Below, piece after piece: positions 59,820 to 64,000 of a DNA stretch of 64,000 nt. Position 1 is the first letter of the stretch. Every line of letters begins with the position of its first letter. Below the pieces are notes generated by a model, which was given only the letters and a program-made list of their open reading frames with translations, had not been told where the DNA came from and did not search any database. The translations under genes were made by a program, and so were the position numbers. This stretch comes from DATBRC01 sp036560485 (lineage in GTDB: Bacteria > Pseudomonadota > Gammaproteobacteria > Burkholderiales > Burkholderiaceae_D), in the NCBI GenBank assembly GCA_036560485.1, contig DATBRC010000023.1:6029-70028 (forward strand), given 5' to 3'.

Positions 59820-60694
59820 ACTTCAAAGCGGCCAACTTCGAAGAGCGTGCCGTACATTTTGCTTGTGCGGAAAGCTGGCTCTGCGGAATCGTCAGCGTGC
59901 CTGAACAAGCGTTTTCACGCGGGGCCGTGATCGTCGTCGGTGGCCCGCAATATCGCGTGGGCAGTCATCGTCAATTTACACTGTTGGCTCGCCATCTTGC
60001 GACGCAAGGTGTGCCAGTCATGCGATTCGATTATCGCGGCATGGGTGACAGCCAAGGTGACGCAAGAACGTTTGAATCGATTGATGATGACTTGCGCTGC
60101 GCAATTGATCAATTCATCGCTGAAGTTCCGCAGATCAAGGAAGTTGTGTTGTGGGGGCTGTGCGACGCTGCATCGGCAGCACTTTTTTATGCATATCAGG
60201 ACCAGCGAGTGACGGGGCTGGTTTTGCTGAATCCATGGGTAAGGACTGAAGAAGGAATCGCCAAAGCCACGCTGAAACACTATTACACCGCACGCCTTTT
60301 TGAGCGCGATCTATGGCAAAAAATATTGCGCGGACGCTTTGATTATGGTGCAACGATTAAATCTGCTATGGCCTTAGTCAGCAGTGCATTTCTGCACAAG
60401 AAAAGTGATGCTGCCGAAGGCTCAGGTAATGCGCATCAAAACATATCACTGCCGGACCGGATGTATCACGGATTGAATCTATTCAAAGGAAGAACGCTTG
60501 TTATCTTGAGCGGCAACGATTTGACCGGCAAGGAATTTTCGGATTTGATCAAGGGTTCGAAAAAATGGCAAAAATTAATCAGCACGTCAAATGTGCAACG
60601 GCACGAGTTGGATGGCGCGAATCATACTTTTTCGCGGCGAGAGTGGCGCGATCAGGTTGTAGATTGGACGTGCAAGTGGGTAAAGGCTGAATAG
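59816..60694 (+). CDS. Exosortase A system-associated hydrolase 1
   Basis: A 292-residue alpha/beta hydrolase. VVGGPQYRVGSHRQFTLLARHLA, MRFDYRGMGDSQGD and the elbow LWGLCDAASA are hydrolase 1 signatures, with Cys in the nucleophile position; the C-terminal His is in DGANHTFSRREWRD. Start ATG 59816 overlaps hydrolase 2. Probable acyl or ester transfer in surface-polymer assembly; inferred from association. Confidence 0.9.
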   Translation: MNFKAANFEERAVHFACAESWLCGIVSVPEQAFSRGAVIVVGGPQYRVGSHRQFTLLARHLATQGVPVMRFDYRGMGDSQGDARTFESIDDDLRCAIDQFIAEVPQIKEVVLWGLCDAASAALFYAYQDQRVTGLVLLNPWVRTEEGIAKATLKHYYTARLFERDLWQKILRGRFDYGATIKSAMALVSSAFLHKKSDAAEGSGNAHQNISLPDRMYHGLNLFKGRTLVILSGNDLTGKEFSDLIKGSKKWQKLISTSNVQRHELDGANHTFSRREWRDQVVDWTCKWVKAE

Positions 60695-60696
60695 AC

Positions 60697-63600
60697 CTAG
60701 AGATGAGCGTTCTTTTTTGCATGCTTACTGCGTCTCTTTTTTAACAGAGCCCACGCGACTAATAAATAGAATAGCAGCGCCATGCGCGGCACATCGAACA
60801 GACTGTCGACAACACCTACCGTTAAAAAACCAACCAATGATGCCGCCAATACAGGTGCAGGAAAATCTTGCTCACCGAATCGTTTCACAATCGCGATAAA
60901 TGCATACACGACCACACAAGCGAACAGCAAGAGCCCCAGTGCACCTTGTTCGAAATAGATCTGCAACCACAAATTTTTGAAATGCCAAGGAAGATGATTG
61001 TCGGTTGAGAAAAACCAATGGTCCATGGCATTTGCAAAATCACCGTTCTGCACCAACTCTTTGCCGTCGCTCGATTTCATCGATACGTTATCAATATTCA
61101 ACGCCGTCCCTTTGACAGCATTAAACAACGCAAGTTTGACTGTGCGTTGGGCATACCATGGCTGTTCGGAAAACGTTTTTGTATCGATGTCGATATCGTA
61201 TTGGCGCCATTTGCCGTTTGTGTTTCCGATATTGATCGAGTTCCAAATGCAATGGGCCGAGTACAACATCCATTTTTCGCATAATGGTAATGTCAGCACA
61301 GCGTTCTCCGCTGTGCTGTTGGCAAAAAATTTTACATGATATTGTTGGTGCGGATTCACGGAAACAATCTGTTCGAAATAAAGCGTGTCGCCGGCGCTCA
61401 GCGCCAAATAGATATTGTCCTGCTGATTGATCAATCGATATGTGGCAGGTTGTGCGCCTTCGGTATTGCGCCAGAAATAGGTTTCCGGATAACGTCCCAA
61501 CCCCATGCCGAATAGTTTTGTGAGGAAGCCGTCATCCATCATGTTCAACGCATCTTCCCAATGCGCAGTACGAATATGCACATCATGCTGCGTGTTTGAG
61601 AAACGTTCTTGCATATAGCTGCCATGCAGCGCGGGCCAGCCGACGCCGATCAAAAGTAATAACAAAATCAAGCCACTTTTAAGATGCAATGGTTTGAACG
61701 ATGCCTTGTTGCGTAGCACCAGGCCAATAATCAAAACAAGCATGCCCAGCGCCAAAGCGATATAACCGCCGCGAGCATAAGTCACCATCAACGCATAGCA
61801 ACCCAATGCAAATACAGTCGCACCAAACAGACGTGCAATGATGCGTTGATGGTTTACTGTCCGCCACGCGACGAATGGCAATGCAGTGGCGAAATAGCCT
61901 TCGATATACGCACCGCCCGTATGCATGCCGGAAAACATCCCGACGACGCGATAGCCATTTTGAAAGTCCAGCAAACCCGTAAATGCAAGTCGTTCCCACA
62001 ACACGGCCACGCTTGCGGCCAACACACCCAATGTCATGCCGAGCGCGAATGATTGATGCGCCTTGGCTGTATCGCGTTCCAGTTCGATTTTAAGCAAAGG
62101 CAATAGCAGCAAAGCCCACAACAAGCCTTTGCCGACGCGCAGCGCGTTGTATGGGCTGTAGTAATTGTTGAAGGAATTGATCTCGATGGCAGGAAAAGGA
62201 TAGCTGCCGATCAGCAGCGCCGCGAGCGTGGATACAGTCAACAATGTCAGAATTAAAAAACCATTTACCGATAAACGATATGGCGATTTTTGAATCGGCA
62301 TACGCCAACCTGCAATGGCAATCGTCGCAAGAAGCAAGCAATCGAATTCATCGAAGAAAAAACGGCCTGACCAAGGAGCGAGATCAAGCACGGGCAGTAT
62401 GGCAGGTAACAGTACAAGCCATGCATGTGACCAACGCCGCAGTAGTGCAAGATAAACCAATGCACCGCCAGCGAGCCAGTATGCGCCAAGCGGATAAAAT
62501 GCAATCGCCCAGATGAGTGCGCCAAGTGCTGCTAATGCGAGCGGTGATATGCGATGAGATTTGGTCGAATGATCATTCGGAACCGCCAATGCTGTATCTG
62601 CCGACTGTGCCGCTGCAGTAGGGCTTCCTTGTATGGAGGCTGATGGTGCGGAATGAGTATGTAATGCATTCCACCAATTGATCAATGCATAGCCAATAGC
62701 TGCCGCGCTTGCCGCAATCAAGACATTCGTAGGATCCGGATGCAGGCCGGTTTGAAATAATTTTGCGAATTCAAATGCGGCAGCCATGAGGGCGGCGACT
62801 AGGGCGGAGACTTGCGCGCCACGTTGCCTGCTTCCGCTATTCATCCACAGAATGAATCCAATAGGCGCATAACTGGCCGCGATGCGCAGCAGGCTTGCAA
62901 GCGCAGCAGTTTCTGTTGTGAAGTAATGATAATAAAACGGTAAAAAATGAATTTGCGGTAGTCTGGCCAAGCCGGCTTCCCAACTTAGCCAATCATGGAA
63001 GTGCCAGTTTTGCGTAGCGATTAAACCGGCCAAATAAATTGGTGTGATGAGTAGTGCCATCAAATGCAGCTTGCGAAGTGTAAACCGCTCGTGATTTGCT
63101 TGTATTGCCCAACAGCGTTGGTAAGCAAGTGCTCCCAAGCCTGCTCCTATACTGCGTGTCAATACGGAGACTCCCTGGGATACGCCGGAATTCAAGAATA
63201 ACTGTGCACATTCAATCAGCAGACCCAGCAAGGCGCCCATGATCATGGCGGCAATCACATGAGAAGTAGATCTGCCGGCGTTCATGCGCGCGATCATCAC
63301 ACCCAAAGGAATTGCCGCAATTAATTCGGCTAGCGCATTCGCCATGCAACGTGAGGCGCTGCTGCATGATGCGGATGAAAACAGCCAGGCACTGTGATCG
63401 TTGGCCAGTCTGATAGACAATTCAGCATATGACACAACGAAATCGAAAGGAAACAAGCTGTAACTGACATACGCCAACAGATACAACGAAAGCGCACCTG
63501 TCAGCGCTGCGTCGCGTCCGACTTGATGGCTATTGCGAAGGTGTATGAGCCATCTGCTTATACGGGTGCCCATCCCTAACCAAAGCACAGTGCCGAGTAT

Positions 63601-63990
63601 GCTGCCAATGATCTCGGCAATGATGTCGTTGAGAGAGACGGTTCGCTGCGGGAAAAATATTTGTGTGAATTCGACGCCGATGCTTAATGCGATTGATATC
63701 AGCAATACAGCGGATAGACCGATTGTTCTGACAGCTGCACGAGGAGACTGTGCGGCGATTGCGGACCATATGAAGGTGAGTGGAATATACAGAAGAGCGT
63801 TCGCTATCCAATCGGCACGCGAATCGATGCCAAGCTCGAGATAACGAATATGCCTGAATGCTTGTACGGCATCATCCCAGCTTTTATAGTGATAATCGAG
63901 CGGGACCAGACTGCCATAAACCACAAAAAATAAATAAGCCAATCCCGCATAGAGAAGTATTTTTTGTGATTGGTCGGGGTGCTTGCTCAT
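60697..63990 (-). CDS. VanZ/O-antigen-ligase multidomain membrane protein
   Basis: A 1097-residue membrane protein. Residues about 10-145 and 160-300 look like VanZ domains (GSLVPLDYHY, NALLYIPLTFIW), and a third VanZ-like part is at about 340-450 (LPFYYHYFTTE, APIGFILWM). Next is an O-antigen-ligase/polymerase-type helical bundle (about 480-800) with MGLGRYPETYFWRN in the periplasmic loop, then a beta-sandwich-like segment (about 880-1010; ending IDNVSMKSSDGKELVQNGDF) and a last membrane helix pair. It is convergent with hydrolase 1, two bases from its stop. Likely role: ligation or polymerisation of an exopolysaccharide. Confidence 0.82.
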   Translation of the reverse strand: MSKHPDQSQKILLYAGLAYLFFVVYGSLVPLDYHYKSWDDAVQAFRHIRYLELGIDSRADWIANALLYIPLTFIWSAIAAQSPRAAVRTIGLSAVLLISIALSIGVEFTQIFFPQRTVSLNDIIAEIIGSILGTVLWLGMGTRISRWLIHLRNSHQVGRDAALTGALSLYLLAYVSYSLFPFDFVVSYAELSIRLANDHSAWLFSSASCSSASRCMANALAELIAAIPLGVMIARMNAGRSTSHVIAAMIMGALLGLLIECAQLFLNSGVSQGVSVLTRSIGAGLGALAYQRCWAIQANHERFTLRKLHLMALLITPIYLAGLIATQNWHFHDWLSWEAGLARLPQIHFLPFYYHYFTTETAALASLLRIAASYAPIGFILWMNSGSRQRGAQVSALVAALMAAAFEFAKLFQTGLHPDPTNVLIAASAAAIGYALINWWNALHTHSAPSASIQGSPTAAAQSADTALAVPNDHSTKSHRISPLALAALGALIWAIAFYPLGAYWLAGGALVYLALLRRWSHAWLVLLPAILPVLDLAPWSGRFFFDEFDCLLLATIAIAGWRMPIQKSPYRLSVNGFLILTLLTVSTLAALLIGSYPFPAIEINSFNNYYSPYNALRVGKGLLWALLLLPLLKIELERDTAKAHQSFALGMTLGVLAASVAVLWERLAFTGLLDFQNGYRVVGMFSGMHTGGAYIEGYFATALPFVAWRTVNHQRIIARLFGATVFALGCYALMVTYARGGYIALALGMLVLIIGLVLRNKASFKPLHLKSGLILLLLLIGVGWPALHGSYMQERFSNTQHDVHIRTAHWEDALNMMDDGFLTKLFGMGLGRYPETYFWRNTEGAQPATYRLINQQDNIYLALSAGDTLYFEQIVSVNPHQQYHVKFFANSTAENAVLTLPLCEKWMLYSAHCIWNSINIGNTNGKWRQYDIDIDTKTFSEQPWYAQRTVKLALFNAVKGTALNIDNVSMKSSDGKELVQNGDFANAMDHWFFSTDNHLPWHFKNLWLQIYFEQGALGLLLFACVVVYAFIAIVKRFGEQDFPAPVLAASLVGFLTVGVVDSLFDVPRMALLFYLLVAWALLKKRRSKHAKKNAHL

Positions 63991-64000
63991 GTCGGTTTTA

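Overview
The window looks like a chromosomal segment of a betaproteobacterium, most likely Burkholderiales and probably Oxalobacteraceae (the Herminiimonas/Janthinobacterium area). That placement is inference from protein style, gene order and moderate GC; no database comparison was possible. It is mostly a dense core of acyl-CoA, biotin and B12 metabolism with mobile or accessory DNA at the left end and an exosortase/PEP-CTERM surface-protein region at the right end.

Left end (1-7 kb). Positions 1-2099 are the distal part of an integron gene-cassette array: five attC-like sites separate short, same-strand ORFs of unknown function. Remnants of kdpA and metE follow. Next comes a roughly 3.3 kb island bracketed by degenerate 22-bp direct repeats, carrying an XRE regulator, an exported OB-fold-like protein, a membrane-anchored NERD nuclease-like protein and two unknowns, plus a broken second copy of the NERD gene tail. 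A CBS-domain protein follows.

Propionate block (7.3-16.7 kb). An epimerase-like VOC protein, propionyl-CoA carboxylase (pccA, pccB), the mutase GTPase meaB and methylmalonyl-CoA mutase form a propionyl-CoA to succinyl-CoA route. A divergent FCD-type GntR regulator has a palindrome inside its likely promoter. Housekeeping genes follow (argS, a SPOR protein, a DsbA-like protein), then a BtuF-like cobalamin-binding protein and a dead EamA transporter.

Leucine and biotin block (24-43 kb). liuR, liuA, liuB, liuC, liuD and liuE encode leucine/isovalerate degradation. The series is interrupted by aceK, several small enzymes, a complete bioAFDB set and a solitary integron-type cassette. A DUF559 nuclease-like gene sits exactly between the two hairpin halves of an intergenic repeat that also occurs twice without a gene. 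liuD carries an in-frame palindromic insertion. Two near-identical LiuR-type palindromes lie before liuR and before icmF (45.4 kb), suggesting shared control of leucine degradation and the fused isobutyryl-CoA mutase.

Right end (49-64 kb). After rarD, a ComEA-like protein, ettA and speG come a PEP-CTERM protein behind a sigma-54-type promoter and a convergent four-gene operon (Tat-exported protein, PqqD-like protein, HprK-like kinase, nucleotidyltransferase), also behind a sigma-54-like promoter. Then come an acyl carrier protein with exosortase-A-associated hydrolases 2 and 1, and a 1097-residue VanZ/O-antigen-ligase fusion. The four-gene operon is the best candidate for a poorly described protein-modification system; the DUF559/repeat unit is the best candidate for a poorly described mobile unit.
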